Shown one piece after another: positions 6,057-6,330 of a DNA stretch of 6,330 nucleotides. How positions within the stretch are numbered: position 1 is the first letter of the stretch; each line of letters starts with the position of its first letter. Origin of the DNA: Candidatus Cloacimonadota bacterium. GTDB taxonomy: Bacteria > Cloacimonadota > Cloacimonadia > Cloacimonadales > Cloacimonadaceae. Location of the stretch: NCBI GenBank assembly GCA_012519465.1, contig JAAYQD010000273.1, forward strand, positions 1 through 6,330, in the 5' to 3' direction. The translations under genes and the position numbers were made by a program. The notes under the pieces were generated by a model that made no database searches, was not told where the DNA came from, and saw nothing but the letters and a program-made list of their open reading frames with translations.

Positions 6057-6330
6057 TTAAAAGTATTTGGCAGCAAGGTCTGCCAGTTTGGAGCGTTCGC
6101 CCTTGTCCAAAGTCATATGCCCCACCATCTCTTCGCCTTTCAGCTTTTCCACGGCTACGGAGAGGCCGTTGCTCTGGGAATCCAAATAGGGGATATCAAT
6201 CTGATATGGATCACCTGTAAGCACCAGCTTGGTATTCTCTCCGGCTCTGGTGATAATGGTCTTCATTTCGTGGGGAGTGAGGTTTTGCGCTTCATCTATG
6301 ATAATAAACTGATCCGGCAGGCTGCGCCCC
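6057..6330 (-). CDS. PhoH2-type (PIN-PhoH) ATPase/RNA helicase, C-terminal 90 residues, cut by the window edge
   Basis: The frame stays open to the window edge and begins [16 protein letters not shown], so the gene extends upstream beyond 6330; the internal ATG at 6266 is not the start. The segment has the PhoH Walker B block [16 protein letters not shown] and the downstream sensor-like block [17 protein letters not shown], then SNGL, and ends in [21 protein letters not shown] (split as [13 protein letters not shown] and ADLAAKYF). The PYLD...SNGL spacing and this type of tail fit the longer PhoH proteins that carry an N-terminal PIN RNase domain (PhoH2/YlaK group) better than the short YbeZ group. 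The PIN domain and Walker A lie outside the window and are predicted, not seen. The stop is 12 bases before the alanine racemase start, consistent with co-transcription. Confidence 0.88.
   Translation of the reverse strand, partial: GRSLPDQFIIIDEAQNLTPHEMKTIITRAGENTKLVLTGDPYQIDIPYLDSQSNGLSVAVEKLKGEEMVGHMTLDKGERSKLADLAAKYF

Noticed and set aside
6057..6266. A 69-residue stand-alone protein starting at the ATG at 6266
   Set aside because: The same frame remains open to the window edge and encodes the conserved PhoH Walker B block upstream of that ATG, so it is an internal methionine of a truncated-by-window gene.

Overview
The window is a bacterial segment in which every convincing gene lies on the minus strand, so transcription runs from position 6330 towards position 1. 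Base composition looks roughly balanced by eye, and genes are packed with gaps of 2 to 90 bases. No rRNA, tRNA, mobile element or CRISPR array is visible. The low-potential, iron-sulfur-rich dehydrogenase suggests an anaerobic or fermentative, amino-acid-using bacterium. Cloacimonadota is one possibility, but this is an unverified guess because the window holds no phylogenetic marker.

Upstream block (6330 to about 3392): the 3' end of a PhoH2-type (PIN-PhoH) ATPase gene, cut by the window edge; an alanine racemase of 628 residues, carrying about 260 residues beyond the normal end of the family; a probable 34-codon small ORF with the best Shine-Dalgarno sequence in the region; and a uridine kinase-like P-loop kinase that starts 2 bases after the small ORF stops and has no good ribosome binding site of its own. 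Spacings of 12, 29 and 2 bases suggest one transcription unit, with uridine kinase translation coupled to the small ORF.

Downstream block (3301 to 69): after a 90-base gap come two genes for a flavoprotein amino-acid/amine dehydrogenase of the HcnABC / octopine-oxidase / hydroxyproline-dehydrogenase superfamily. The 691-residue subunit fuses an HcnA-like [2Fe-2S] domain, an HcnB-like FAD/NAD(P)-fold domain, a dicluster [4Fe-4S] ferredoxin and a BFD-like [2Fe-2S] domain, which gives four predicted Fe-S centres plus flavin. The 384-residue DAO-family subunit would oxidise the substrate and pass electrons to it. The substrate cannot be read from sequence; proline, hydroxyproline, glycine, sarcosine or an opine-like compound are all possible.

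The end of the window (1 to 68) is non-coding. On the transcribed strand it is extremely C-rich and G-poor and contains a two-copy 11-base repeat, so it could be a Rho-dependent termination zone.

The points most worth a second look are the C-terminal extension of the alanine racemase, the small ORF and hairpin in front of the uridine kinase, and the fused four-cluster dehydrogenase subunit.
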